Below, in pieces: positions 9,090-17,175 of a DNA stretch of 64,000 bases. The DNA lies in assembly GCF_900111565.1 (NCBI RefSeq), contig NZ_FOIK01000001.1, forward strand, positions 1,643,309 through 1,707,308, given 5' to 3'. The notes beneath the pieces are model-generated. The model ran no database searches. It was not told the DNA's origin and saw nothing but the letters and a program-made list of their open reading frames with translations. The position numbers and the translations under genes are program-made. Each line of letters opens with the position of its first letter. Positions within the stretch are counted from its first letter, which is position 1. The stretch is from Paenibacillus sp. NFR01 (GTDB taxonomy: Bacteria; Bacillota; Bacilli; Paenibacillales; Paenibacillaceae).

Positions 9090-9982
9090 AACCCCACCCC
9101 CGTTTTTATTGCTGTATCCGCCCCGGTCAAGCCTACGACTAACTGCTGCAGCGATACAGGCGTCAGCGTCAGCCCCTCGCCTGAAGCCGCCTCCCGCTCC
9201 CGCTGCGTCCAGCCGCCCATCAGCGTCGCCGAGCTTTGCCCGGCGAACGACTCGCGGCGCAGCACTCTTTTTCCGGAAGCCAAACGCTCTATCTTGTCTG
9301 CAGGTCCGGTCACGGTAAACGCCGCGCCGCGCAGTTCTTCGCTCTCCTCATCGAGAATAACCCGCCCTTTGTCGATGACGATGACATGTTCGAGCAGCTG
9401 GCTTACCTCGTCAATCAGATGCGTGGATAACACGATGGTACGCGGATTCAGGCTGTAGTCCTCCAGCAGCCGGGTATAGAACAGCTGGCGAGCCACTGCG
9501 TCCAGTCCCAGATAAGGTTCGTCAAACAGCGTCAGCGGCGCCCGACTGGCCAGACCGATGATAATGCAGACTGCTGAAAGCATCCCGCGGGACAGCTTTT
9601 TCATCCTGCGTTTCAGCGGTAAATTAAATTCGCTCACCAGTGAATCCGCAAACGCGGCGTCCCAGTGCGGGTAAAAAGACGGCGCCAGCTTCAGCACATC
9701 TCTCACCGAAAAATGGTCGGGAAAACGCTGGCTTTCCTTGATAAAGCACAATTGTTGCAGCACCTTGCTGTTCTCGTACGGCGCTTCGCCAAAGACGCGG
9801 ATGTCCCCGCCTGTGGCAAACTGCTGCGCCGTCAGCAGATGCATGATCGTTGTTTTCCCGGCCCCGTTGCGCCCAAGCAGGCCGTAGATTTTGTTCTCTT
9901 CCAGGGCAAAGCTGACCCGGTCCACCGCCGTAAACGAACCAAAGCTTTTGGAGACCTCCGTAAATGCCGCAACCGTGTTCAT
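9086..9982 (-). CDS. ABC transporter ATP-binding protein
   Basis: A 298-residue ATPase. Walker A GLLGRNGAGKTT (residues about 34-45), a signature-type LSRGM segment near 135, and Walker B LTLFDEPYLGLD are present; the H-loop is STHLIDE. The signature is LSRGM instead of LSGGQ, as in many exporters of this group. A C-terminal extension of about 80 residues follows the nucleotide-binding domain. It is preceded by the GntR gene with only 3 nt between and overlaps the permease start, forming one operon. Confidence 0.9.
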   Translation of the reverse strand: MNTVAAFTEVSKSFGSFTAVDRVSFALEENKIYGLLGRNGAGKTTIMHLLTAQQFATGGDIRVFGEAPYENSKVLQQLCFIKESQRFPDHFSVRDVLKLAPSFYPHWDAAFADSLVSEFNLPLKRRMKKLSRGMLSAVCIIIGLASRAPLTLFDEPYLGLDAVARQLFYTRLLEDYSLNPRTIVLSTHLIDEVSQLLEHVIVIDKGRVILDEESEELRGAAFTVTGPADKIERLASGKRVLRRESFAGQSSATLMGGWTQREREAASGEGLTLTPVSLQQLVVGLTGADTAIKTGVGL

Positions 9983-9985
9983 CCT

Positions 9986-10345
9986 TCATTCCCCCCGTTT
10001 GATCATTTCGCTTAATTGCGCCGTCGTGATGCCAAGCTTCTTCGCTTCCCGGATCATCGCCACCACATACTGCTCGTAAAACTGCTCCTTGCGTTTCTCG
10101 ACCAGCTTCTGCCTCGCTCCCGATACTACGAACATGCCAATCCCCCTCTTTTTGTACAAAATGCCTTGGTCAACGAGCAAATTGACCCCTTTAGCCGCCG
10201 TTGCCGGATTGATCTGAAAAAAAGCGGCAAACTGGTTGGTGGAGGGCACCTGGGATTCCTCCTCAAGAATGCCTTCAACGATGTCATTTTCGACTTTCTC
10301 CGCGATTTGCAGAAAAATCGGCTGGCTGTCATTCATGAGTGACAA
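9986..10345 (-). CDS. GntR-family (YtrA subfamily) repressor
   Basis: A 119-residue regulator: winged HTH at residues about 10-75 (PSTNQFAAFFQINPATAAKG) and a short helical tail, the YtrA type that lacks a large effector domain. A TTG at 10345 with GAGGTGAGGA upstream is the listed start; an ATG at 10336 (MNDSQPIF) is the alternative. It is first in the operon and probably autoregulates through the inverted repeat at 10391-10414. Confidence 0.9.
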   Translation of the reverse strand: MSLMNDSQPIFLQIAEKVENDIVEGILEEESQVPSTNQFAAFFQINPATAAKGVNLLVDQGILYKKRGIGMFVVSGARQKLVEKRKEQFYEQYVVAMIREAKKLGITTAQLSEMIKRGE

Positions 10346-10390
10346 TGGTCCTCACCTCGATTCATGTTCTGTATTGTTTGTTAGTTATGT

Positions 10391-10414
10391 GGTTAATTAC
10401 TTATGTAGCTAACC
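10391..10414. promoter_or_regulatory. Candidate GntR/YtrA operator
   Basis: Inverted repeat GGTTA-N14-TAACC, extended by partial symmetry in the spacer, 46 nt upstream of the GntR start. A related GTTAGTTATG half-site lies beside it. Position directly before the first gene of the operon suggests autoregulation. Confidence 0.45.
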
Positions 10415-10464
10415 ATACAACATAAACACTCCTCCGTCAAGGGAGGATCTCCCCGGCTGATGCA

Positions 10465-10510
10465 CAAAAAAACCGCTATCCCCGGCTTATATGCCAGGAA
10501 CAGCGGGTTC
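10465..10510 (-). terminator. intrinsic terminator of lipoprotein gene B
   Basis: On the minus strand AACCCGCTGTTCCTGGC pairs imperfectly with GCCGGGGATAGCGGTT around ATATAA, followed by TTTTTTT. It lies 39 nt past the stop at 10549. Confidence 0.8.
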
Positions 10511-10548
10511 TGCTTGCTATGAAACGAATAACGCGGTAGGTAATCCGC

Positions 10549-11115
10549 TTATTTTACGTCAGTTGTACCCGTAACCGTACCTTCGATTTTAGCAGTAGCT
10601 TGAACGTCGGCATTGGCAAAATGCAGGTTGCCGTCGATCTTAGCGTCTTTGTACAGGTTAAAGCCGTTGGCTTCTACGGTAACGTCGCCTTTTACCGTTC
10701 CGCCTTGAATGCGGAAGTTTTCGCTTTGTACGGTCATGTTAGGAACCGTCAAGGTGTAAGTGGCCGTGATATTGCGGTCGGCGTCTTGAGCGTACAGCGC
10801 GAGTTTACGGTAAATATCGTTTTCCGCTTTGCCCTTGTCATGGAATTCGCCGGCAACGACAACATCCTTGTCGAGGGTCAGGTCGTTCAGGATTGCCACG
10901 ATCCAGTTGCCTTTATCGCTGACAGCGGAAGTGAAGGCATCGGCTTGGTTAACGATGGAGGCCGTTGTTACCGCATCCGGAGCTTCGGCAGTCGCAGCGG
11001 CAGTAGCCGTTGCAATAGCAGCGTTATTGGCAGCATCGTTATTGTTATTGGAGCCGCATCCGGACAACAGGGCAGCAGACATACCGGCAACAAGCATTAC
11101 TTTGTAGAATTTCAC
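10549..11115 (-). CDS. Lipoprotein, paralogue B, bactofilin-like C-terminus
   Basis: A 188-residue predicted lipoprotein, lipobox LLSGC (Cys20), followed by a longer Asn/Ala/Thr linker than paralogue A. From DAVTTASIVNQADAF onward it is nearly collinear with the protein at 7621-8172; differences are mostly conservative. It starts at GTG 11115 after AAAGGGGAAA. The leader holds a perfect TGTGA-N6-TCACA site at 11183-11198, like its paralogue. The two genes flank the GntR-ABC operon in the same orientation, pointing to a local duplication. Confidence 0.75.
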   Translation of the reverse strand: MKFYKVMLVAGMSAALLSGCGSNNNNDAANNAAIATATAAATAEAPDAVTTASIVNQADAFTSAVSDKGNWIVAILNDLTLDKDVVVAGEFHDKGKAENDIYRKLALYAQDADRNITATYTLTVPNMTVQSENFRIQGGTVKGDVTVEANGFNLYKDAKIDGNLHFANADVQATAKIEGTVTGTTDVK

Positions 11116-11182
11116 AGTGATTTCCCCTTTATATATGTTTATGTTGCATTAGTCATTATAAATAGGTAAGCAGCTATCCTAA

Positions 11183-11198
11183 TGTGATTAAATTCACA
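11183..11198. promoter_or_regulatory. Crp/Fnr-type site, perfect consensus
   Basis: TGTGATTAAATTCACA is an exact TGTGA-N6-TCACA match, 68 nt upstream of the lipoprotein B start at 11115. Confidence 0.6.
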
Positions 11199-11257
11199 TT
11201 TGTATGATTTACTTTCAGTCCCAGTCACACAAATTTCATACACGGCGTGTCAGCTAT

Positions 11258-11288
11258 AAAAAAACCGCAGCTGTTTAGCCGCGGTTTT
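11258..11288 (-). terminator. intrinsic terminator overlapping the end of the membrane-protein gene
   Basis: AACCGCGGC/GCTGCGGTT stem on the minus strand followed by a T-run. The left arm includes the last codons and stop of the gene at 11275-11739. Confidence 0.75.
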
Positions 11289-11739
11289 GGGTCTCCCGGT
11301 ACGCTGCATAACTGAGCGGCAAATGGCCGATCCCCAGCAATGCGCCAAAGAGCAGGTATAACGGAGAATGCAGCACTGCTGCCGCAAAGAGCACGTACAG
11401 CACCGGGCTTACGGCCATCGGCACCGGAATGCCGAACATCGGGGCGTACAGCCAGTTGTAATCCCGGTTTTGGCGGATATAGCGCAGCCAGCCGGCATAA
11501 TACAAGGCCAGCGACAAAATCATGCCCTGCAGCGCCAGAAACGCGTAAAGGTCGCCCGTGTCCATCTTGAAAAAAAGCGGAACGGCCATCGTTCCGAACC
11601 GGCCGGCCATCTCCGCCGCTTGAAGCACCCGGTTCGGCGGCCGGGCCGGCTGCGGCATATTGCGCGGCTGCAGCTTGAGGAATGCCAGATTGGGCAGCAA
11701 AATCAGTAACGGAATCCACAGGCTCAGGGGATGAAGCAC
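11275..11739 (-). CDS. Small integral membrane protein, unknown family
   Basis: A 154-residue protein with four to five hydrophobic helices (LWIPLLILLPNLAFL, FLALQGMILSLALYYAGW, VSPVLYVLFAAAVL, LYLLFGALLGIGHLPLSYAA) and a positively charged first loop (KLQPRNMPQPARPPN). The ATG at 11739 has GAGGA upstream. It stands alone between lipoprotein B and osmC, with a terminator that begins inside its last codons. The family was not recognised. Confidence 0.75.
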   Translation of the reverse strand: MLHPLSLWIPLLILLPNLAFLKLQPRNMPQPARPPNRVLQAAEMAGRFGTMAVPLFFKMDTGDLYAFLALQGMILSLALYYAGWLRYIRQNRDYNWLYAPMFGIPVPMAVSPVLYVLFAAAVLHSPLYLLFGALLGIGHLPLSYAAYRETQNRG

Positions 11740-11813
11740 AGGCAGTCCTCCTCGCTTTAGACTTTGTTCCTTGGCTTTATCCCCCTATTTTAGCGTGCTG
11801 CGGACATTTCCGG

Positions 11814-12272
11814 TTATGATATTTGCACAGCCGGTTCGGCTTTCGTCCACACCGGATTCATCCGTACGCCCGCCGCTTTCAGCGTTCCGAAGATCGGGCA
11901 GCGGCGGTCGGTTTCTTGCTGCAGCTCCAGAATACGCGCTTCCGTTTCGGTGGTCACCACCTCCACACGGACTTCTACGTTGTCGAAGTAAGTACGGACA
12001 TCCGTGTCTCCCGCCAAGCCGCGCAGGTCGAGTTCGCCCGCCGCTTTGAAGCTGATTCCCTGCAGATCAAAGCCGGTTTCCTTTGCCACGGTACGGGCGA
12101 TGACATTCTCGCAGCCGATCAGCGCGCCCAGCAGCGCCTGCAGCGGGTTCGGACCCCTATTGCCCCCGCCCTGGCTGAGCGGTTCGTCAATATAGAATTG
12201 CTGAGTGCCTGCTTTGACTGTCGAAGTGAGTCCCTCCGTTGTGCTTGTTGCTACCAATTTGATATTCGCCAT
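11814..12272 (-). CDS. OsmC-family peroxiredoxin-like protein
   Basis: A 152-residue OsmC/Ohr-fold protein. The two redox cysteines are placed as expected: one in LIGCENVIARTVA and one in DRRCPIFGTL. OsmC-type proteins reduce organic hydroperoxides; members of this subgroup (YhfA-like) are less well studied. The gene is divergent from the Crp-family regulator with 131 nt between starts, which hold a Crp-like site, so control by that regulator is likely. The start follows AAGGGAGG. Confidence 0.9.
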   Translation of the reverse strand: MANIKLVATSTTEGLTSTVKAGTQQFYIDEPLSQGGGNRGPNPLQALLGALIGCENVIARTVAKETGFDLQGISFKAAGELDLRGLAGDTDVRTYFDNVEVRVEVVTTETEARILELQQETDRRCPIFGTLKAAGVRMNPVWTKAEPAVQIS

Positions 12273-12352
12273 TGTTTTGGCCTCCCTTGTTTTGATAAGC
12301 TAATTATAGAATTCATTGGAAAGCCGTTCTGTAAGACAGCTACTCCAGTCAA

Positions 12353-12368
12353 TGTGAAATATCTTACA
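12353..12368. promoter_or_regulatory. Crp/Fnr-like site between osmC and crp-type gene
   Basis: TGTGA-AATATC-TTACA differs from TGTGA-N6-TCACA at one position. A second palindrome, CTGTAAGACAG, begins at 12329, and TGTAAG (12330-12335) is the inverted partner of CTTACA (12363-12368). The site lies 36 nt upstream of the regulator start. Confidence 0.5.
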
Positions 12369-12403
12369 AAACGGCGGAGGCCGATTGCCCGGGAGTGAAC
12401 GTA

Positions 12404-13084
12404 ATGATCAATAAAATATGGTATTTATCGCAAATCAAGCTGTTTGACCGCGTCGAAGCATCGGACATGGCCGTGATCGACGAAGGCACCCGCCATACCC
12501 GCTTCCGCAAAAACACGATTATCCAATCGCCGGACATGCACCGGACCGGACTTTATTTTGTTAAAGAAGGCGCGTTGCGGCTTTATATTATCAATGCTGA
12601 AGGCAAACAGTTCACGGTCGGGATACTAGGCAAGGGAAGCACCTTCGGGGAGGTCGAATCTTTTTCGCTCGGTACGGAGGGGGTCTATGTCGAGACGCTG
12701 GAGGACACCTTGGTCTGCTCGATCAGCAGCGAACAATTTGAAGCCTTTATCGCCGGCCGGCCGGAGATGATGAAGCGCGTCATGCGAATCTTGAGCGACA
12801 ACCTGAATCTGAAGAACAAAATGCTGGAGAAGATGGCGCTGGGTACGGTCAAAGAAAAGGTCATCTTCCTGCTGCTCCATCTCTCTGAGGAATTCGGCGT
12901 GCCCGAAGACGGGTATTTGCGGATCGAGCTGCCGCTCAGCCACCAGGAAATCGGCCATATGATCGGAGCCACCCGTGAATCGGTCACCGTCGCCGTCCAT
13001 GAGCTGGCCGAAGAAAGGGTGCTGCGTACCGGACGCAAATCCGTGGCCATCGATACGCTTGCTGCCCAGGCATACGTCTCCTGA
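12404..13084 (+). CDS. Crp/Fnr-family transcription regulator
   Basis: A 226-residue regulator: cyclic-nucleotide-binding beta-barrel fold at residues about 15-125 (LYFVKEGALRLYIINAEGK, GKGSTFGEVESFS), dimerisation helix, then a winged HTH at about 160-220 (SHQEIGHMIGATRESVTVAV). The recognition helix keeps the Arg-Glu pair that in E. coli Crp reads TGTGA, with Val instead of the later Arg. The four-cysteine iron-sulphur pattern of Fnr is absent. ATG 12404 is preferred (GGGAG 8 nt upstream) to GTG 12395. Divergent from osmC. Confidence 0.9.
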   Translation: MINKIWYLSQIKLFDRVEASDMAVIDEGTRHTRFRKNTIIQSPDMHRTGLYFVKEGALRLYIINAEGKQFTVGILGKGSTFGEVESFSLGTEGVYVETLEDTLVCSISSEQFEAFIAGRPEMMKRVMRILSDNLNLKNKMLEKMALGTVKEKVIFLLLHLSEEFGVPEDGYLRIELPLSHQEIGHMIGATRESVTVAVHELAEERVLRTGRKSVAIDTLAAQAYVS

Positions 13085-13126
13085 CCCGCCTTCATCGGAT
13101 TTTTAACAACCGTTATCGTCAATAAA

Positions 13127-13167
13127 AATGGCGCCAAGGACTCGAAAGCTCCTTGACGCCATTTCTT
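13127..13167. terminator. bidirectional intrinsic terminator
   Basis: AAATGGCGCCAAGGA/TCCTTGACGCCATTT stem with a loop of about nine bases (CTCGAAAGC), A-run left and T-rich right, between the convergent Crp-type gene and the small HNH-repeat gene. Confidence 0.85.
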
Positions 13168-13183
13168 TATTCGCTTGCTCCGA

Positions 13184-13354
13184 TTATTGCTCCGCGTTCT
13201 TCAATGCATGCTCCCAGCTTGGAAAATAATACAACGCGCTGCGCATCAGTTCAGGCTCATGCTGCTTAATCTGCTTTTTGTTCAAATTGCCGCCCGTGGT
13301 TTGAATCTCCCGAATCCGGTTGATTACATCGTCTGAACCCATCGAAGTTTCCAC
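13184..13354 (-). CDS. Miniprotein with one HNH-associated repeat
   Basis: A 56-residue basic protein. VINRIREIQTTGGNLNKKQI followed by a short helix and ALYYFPSWEHALKNAE matches the homing-endonuclease-associated repeat: a helix, a Lys-rich turn, then F-x-S/T-W-x-x-A-L. Such repeats usually bind DNA in larger HNH nucleases; here one copy stands alone. The GTG at 13354 is chosen as start because AAAGGAG is 8 nt upstream; upstream ATG and TTG codons in frame lack a site. The function as a small DNA-binding protein is inference. Confidence 0.65.
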   Translation of the reverse strand: METSMGSDDVINRIREIQTTGGNLNKKQIKQHEPELMRSALYYFPSWEHALKNAEQ

Positions 13355-13421
13355 CGCCATCGCTCCTTTGCCAGTTGGGGTATTTCCCATTATTTTGCAC
13401 AACCGGCGAAGGTTTTATACC

Positions 13422-14216
13422 TCATTTTCGGCCCAAATACAGTCCATGATTGCTGATGCCCAGGATCGAAGGTTCGGTACAGGTCCGGAAATGATAATCC
13501 TTCCATACCGCGAACTGCGCATCGGATAATCCGTTCAGCCGATTGCGCAGAAGAATACCGACGCCGTCGCTCCCTGCGTGAACCAGCTTTGTCACTTCAA
13601 ACGCAGCGAGAAGCGCTTCGATTTCGTCCGGCGTGTGGAAGTAAGCGTCCGTCCAGAAGCAATCGTCATCCGCAGAGGAGATCTGCTTCTCCTCCGCGAT
13701 GCGTCGCACCCATGTATCTTCGAGATAATTGTCGCTGATGTTCGCGAGGTGGGGAAAAATAAACAGCCGGTTGACGTATGCCACGGCAATCACTCCGCCC
13801 GGCTTCAGGACACGCAGCGATTCGCAGATGCAGGTCCGCTGGTCCTCCGGATCCAGCAGATGGTACATCGGCCCCAGGCACAGCACCGCGTCAAAACTAT
13901 CGTCCGCATAGCCGGAAAGATCCAGCGCGTTGGCCACCCTCGCCTCAATGTTCGTATACCCTTCTTCGTCCACCCGTTCCTGAATCCACCGGATATGTTT
14001 CGGCGTAAGATCGGCTGCACACACCTTGTGGCCCCGGTCTGCAAAATGAAAGGTGTAGATTCCTGCCCCTGCGCCCAGATCCAGGATACGGGACCCGGCC
14101 GGCAGATGCTGCTCCAAAAAACGTACCGTCGTCAGAAATTCCAAATTCCGCGCCGGGTCCGTCGTCAGTCTCACATCCTCGTCATACTGCTCGTAGTACT
14201 CTACAATTCCGCTCAT
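13422..14216 (-). CDS. Class I SAM-dependent methyltransferase
   Basis: A 264-residue Rossmann-fold methyltransferase. Motif I is ILDLGAGAGIYTFHFADRG (residues about 45-63), the acidic residue after beta 2 follows (VCAADLTP), and motif IV region is SFDAVLCLGPMYHLLDPED. The start is ATG 14216 with AAAGGAAA upstream; a longer open frame to 14333 runs through a terminator and is rejected. Substrate cannot be told; the GPMYHL motif is typical of small-molecule methyltransferases (Methyltransf_11/25). Confidence 0.88.
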   Translation of the reverse strand: MSGIVEYYEQYDEDVRLTTDPARNLEFLTTVRFLEQHLPAGSRILDLGAGAGIYTFHFADRGHKVCAADLTPKHIRWIQERVDEEGYTNIEARVANALDLSGYADDSFDAVLCLGPMYHLLDPEDQRTCICESLRVLKPGGVIAVAYVNRLFIFPHLANISDNYLEDTWVRRIAEEKQISSADDDCFWTDAYFHTPDEIEALLAAFEVTKLVHAGSDGVGILLRNRLNGLSDAQFAVWKDYHFRTCTEPSILGISNHGLYLGRK

Positions 14217-14312
14217 GGCATACTTTTCCTTTCCAAATATATTTTGTTCATTATAGCGGCGTTCCGGGCAGCAGGATGTGAGCTTTCTCTCGGGTAAGCT
14301 TTTCTTTCCGCG

Positions 14313-14350
14313 AAAAAAAACCGAAAGCGGCAAAGCCGCTCCCGGTTTTT
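14313..14350. terminator. terminator after the sugar ABC operon
   Basis: ACCGAAAGCGGC/GCCGCTCCCGGT stem with an AAA loop; T-run of eight on the minus strand and five on the plus strand. It ends the permease transcript coming from 14379. Confidence 0.85.
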
Positions 14351-14378
14351 ATTGTAAAGCATTGTTCTGATATTGCCA

Positions 14379-15554
14379 CTAAGCTCTTTGTTTACGGGTA
14401 ATGACGTCGAAGATAACCGCTGCCGCCAGCACGCCGCCGCGGATCATGTATTGATAGGAAATGCCAACGCCCATCAGGTTCATGCCGCTGGAGAGCGAAG
14501 CCATGACGACCGCACCGATGATCGAACCGGTTACTTTGCCGACGCCGCCCGCTGCGGATACGCCGCCGACATAAGCAGCTGCGATCGCATCAAGCTCGAA
14601 CAGTGTACCTGCTGTCGTTGTTGCGGATTGCAGACGGGAAGTGAACAGGATACCGGACAGTGCAGACAAGAGACCCATGGAGCAGAATACGAAATAGGTG
14701 ATCTTTTTAACGCTGATACCGCTCAGGTTAGCCGCTTCCGGGTTACTGCCCACCGCATAAATGTGGCGGCCGATCACGGTAGAGGATGTAAGGATGTGGT
14801 AGATAACCACCACGATCATGACGATGACGACCGTCCAGGAGAAGCCGTTATAACCTGCGAGAATCCAAGTTACGTAAGCAATGATAGCCGATACGAATAC
14901 AAGCTTCAGGGCAAACATGCCGCCGGAGATGACTTCAAAGTTATACTTTTGTTTGTTTCTGCGTTTAGAGAATTCGAAGTAGATGAAGAGCACGATGACA
15001 ATTGCCCCGAGAATCAGGGACAGCAGGTTCAAACCGCCGACATGCGCAATCGCCGGAAGGAAGCCGTTGCCGATAGCGTTAAAGTGTTCGTCTTTGATGA
15101 TGATGGTGCCTGTTTTTTCAGTTACCAGCAGCAGCGCGCCTCTGAAGATCAGCATCGCTGCCAGGGAAGAAACGAAAGCCGGAATGCCGAGATTCGCAAC
15201 TAGGAAGCTGTTGAAGAGTCCGATTACGATACCCAGGATCAAGATCACCGGAATGGTAATATAGAATGGAGCACCCCATTGCGTAAGCATAATCGCTGCA
15301 ATGGCGCCCATAAATCCGGCCGCGAAGCCGACGGACAAGTCGATATGGCGAATGACAATGACCAGGGTCATCCCGACGGCCAATACGGCGATATAACCGG
15401 TGGCATCGATCAGGTTACTGATATTCCGCGAGGACATGAACAATCCGTCGGTAAGAATCGAGAAGGTCAGCATGATGACAAACAAGGCGATGTACATGCC
15501 ATAATCCCGAATATTGACTTTGACGAGCGACTTTGCTTCATTTAGTAGTTTCAC
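14379..15554 (-). CDS. gguB: Monosaccharide ABC transporter permease
   Basis: A 391-residue permease with about ten hydrophobic segments and the BPD_transp_2 signatures of the ribose/xylose family (AVGMTLVIVIRHIDLSVG near residue 60; LDAIAAAYVGGVSAAGG near 305). It starts at GTG 15554 after AGGAGGAAGACCT. It is the last gene of a three-gene importer (binding protein, double ATPase, permease) homologous to ChvE-GguA-GguB, which takes up sugars such as xylose, arabinose, glucose or galactose. Eleven nt separate it from the ATPase gene. Confidence 0.92.
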   Translation of the reverse strand: MKLLNEAKSLVKVNIRDYGMYIALFVIMLTFSILTDGLFMSSRNISNLIDATGYIAVLAVGMTLVIVIRHIDLSVGFAAGFMGAIAAIMLTQWGAPFYITIPVILILGIVIGLFNSFLVANLGIPAFVSSLAAMLIFRGALLLVTEKTGTIIIKDEHFNAIGNGFLPAIAHVGGLNLLSLILGAIVIVLFIYFEFSKRRNKQKYNFEVISGGMFALKLVFVSAIIAYVTWILAGYNGFSWTVVIVMIVVVIYHILTSSTVIGRHIYAVGSNPEAANLSGISVKKITYFVFCSMGLLSALSGILFTSRLQSATTTAGTLFELDAIAAAYVGGVSAAGGVGKVTGSIIGAVVMASLSSGMNLMGVGISYQYMIRGGVLAAAVIFDVITRKQRA

Positions 15555-15565
15555 AGGTCTTCCTC

Positions 15566-17083
15566 CTATTGCGTAGCAAGTTTCATTATTTTTTCTTGAT
15601 CGGCTTCTTCGATCAGAAGCTCACCCTTGATCTTACCTTCGGCCATGACATACAGCCTGTCGCTCATGCCCAGCACTTCCGGAAGTTCCGAGGAAATCAT
15701 GATAATGCTGAGGCCTTCACTGATCAGCTTGTTCATGATCGTGTAGATTTCGAATTTCGCGCCGACGTCAATCCCCCGGGTCGGCTCATCCAGGATGAGG
15801 AGCGACGGGCCGACGAACAGCCATTTGCCGAGCGATACCTTCTGCTGGTTGCCCCCGCTCAGGTTGCCGACGATTTGCTCCACAGACGGAGCTTTGATGT
15901 TCATTGATTTTTTGTACTCGTTCGCAACCTTGACTTCCTCGTTGAGATTGATCATCCCGCGCGAGGATACGCCGCCCAGGTTGGCGACCGAGATATTTTG
16001 CTTGATATCCTGAATCAGGAATAAGCCGTCGCCTTTTCGGTCTTCCGTTACGTAGGCGATTCCCGCGTTGATTGCATCTTTAGGCGTCTTTAAGGTTGTG
16101 CGCTCGCCTTTCACTTTCAGCTCGCCGCTTATTTTGTAGCCTTTGGGATTGCCGAAAATGCTTTGTGCAAATTCGGTCCGTCCCGAGCCCATCAGGCCCG
16201 CAATGCCTACAATTTCACCTTTACGGACATTGAAATTCACATTTTTGACCACTTCACGGCCAAGTCCCGGATCATACGCTGTCCAGTTTTCGACTTCCAG
16301 CACTTTTTCGCCAAACTGGCGGTTGCTGCGTTTCGGATAAATGTCGTCGATTTCACGGCCTACCATATTCTTGATAATCACCGCTTCCGTTACTTCTTCG
16401 GCGGCGAGGGTGCAGATCGTACGTCCGTCGCGCAGGACGGTGACATGATCGGCAATGGCAATGACTTCTTTCAGCTTGTGGGAAATCATGATCGAAGTGA
16501 TGCCTTCTTTTTTCAGTTCGCGGAGCAGCTCCAGCAGGTTGTCGCTGTCGTCTTCGTTCAGCGCCGCGGTCGGTTCGTCCAGAATCAGCAGCTTCACATC
16601 TTTGCTGAGCGCTTTGGCGATTTCGACGAGCTGCTGCTTGCCGACGCCCAAATCTTTGATCAGCGTTTCCGGATTGACGTCCAGTTTTACCTTTTTCAGC
16701 ATTTCCTGAGCTTTAATAATCGTCTGGTTCCAGTCGACCATCGAGCCCTTCTTGACTTCGTTGCCGGCAAAAATATTCTCATACACCGAAAGATCCGGGA
16801 AGAGCGCCAGCTCCTGATAAATGATCGCGATCCCCGTTTTTACGGAATCGCTAATCCGCGTAAACGCCTGTACATTCCCTTCGAACACGATATCGCCGGA
16901 ATAGGTACCATGCGGATAAACACCGCTGAGCACTTTCATCAGCGTGGATTTGCCGGCTCCATTCTCGCCGACGAGACAGTGGATTTCGCCTTTGTTCACC
17001 TTGAAATTCACGTTGGAGAGCGCCTTGACGCCGGTGAATTCCTTGGAGATGCCTTGCATTTCTAAAATGTATGGATTCGTCAT
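15566..17083 (-). CDS. gguA: Monosaccharide ABC transporter, double ATPase
   Basis: A 505-residue protein with two fused nucleotide-binding domains, as in XylG, RbsA and GguA. The first half has Walker [10 protein letters not shown], signature VGKQQ and Walker [12 protein letters not shown]; the second half has GLMGSGRTE in place of a full Walker A, signature LSGGNQQ and [13 protein letters not shown] degenerate second P-loop is normal in this family. The start is ATG 17083 (AAGGAG 8 nt upstream), not the longer frame at 17107. Middle gene of the sugar importer operon. Confidence 0.94.
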   Translation of the reverse strand: MTNPYILEMQGISKEFTGVKALSNVNFKVNKGEIHCLVGENGAGKSTLMKVLSGVYPHGTYSGDIVFEGNVQAFTRISDSVKTGIAIIYQELALFPDLSVYENIFAGNEVKKGSMVDWNQTIIKAQEMLKKVKLDVNPETLIKDLGVGKQQLVEIAKALSKDVKLLILDEPTAALNEDDSDNLLELLRELKKEGITSIMISHKLKEVIAIADHVTVLRDGRTICTLAAEEVTEAVIIKNMVGREIDDIYPKRSNRQFGEKVLEVENWTAYDPGLGREVVKNVNFNVRKGEIVGIAGLMGSGRTEFAQSIFGNPKGYKISGELKVKGERTTLKTPKDAINAGIAYVTEDRKGDGLFLIQDIKQNISVANLGGVSSRGMINLNEEVKVANEYKKSMNIKAPSVEQIVGNLSGGNQQKVSLGKWLFVGPSLLILDEPTRGIDVGAKFEIYTIMNKLISEGLSIIMISSELPEVLGMSDRLYVMAEGKIKGELLIEEADQEKIMKLATQ

Positions 17084-17175
17084 CTCTAGTACTCCTTCTC
17101 CAGACAAGTCATAGTAGCAGAGGGATAGCGATAGGGCGCTATCACTATCCCGGCTGCGTTATGATTGTTGTTGGT

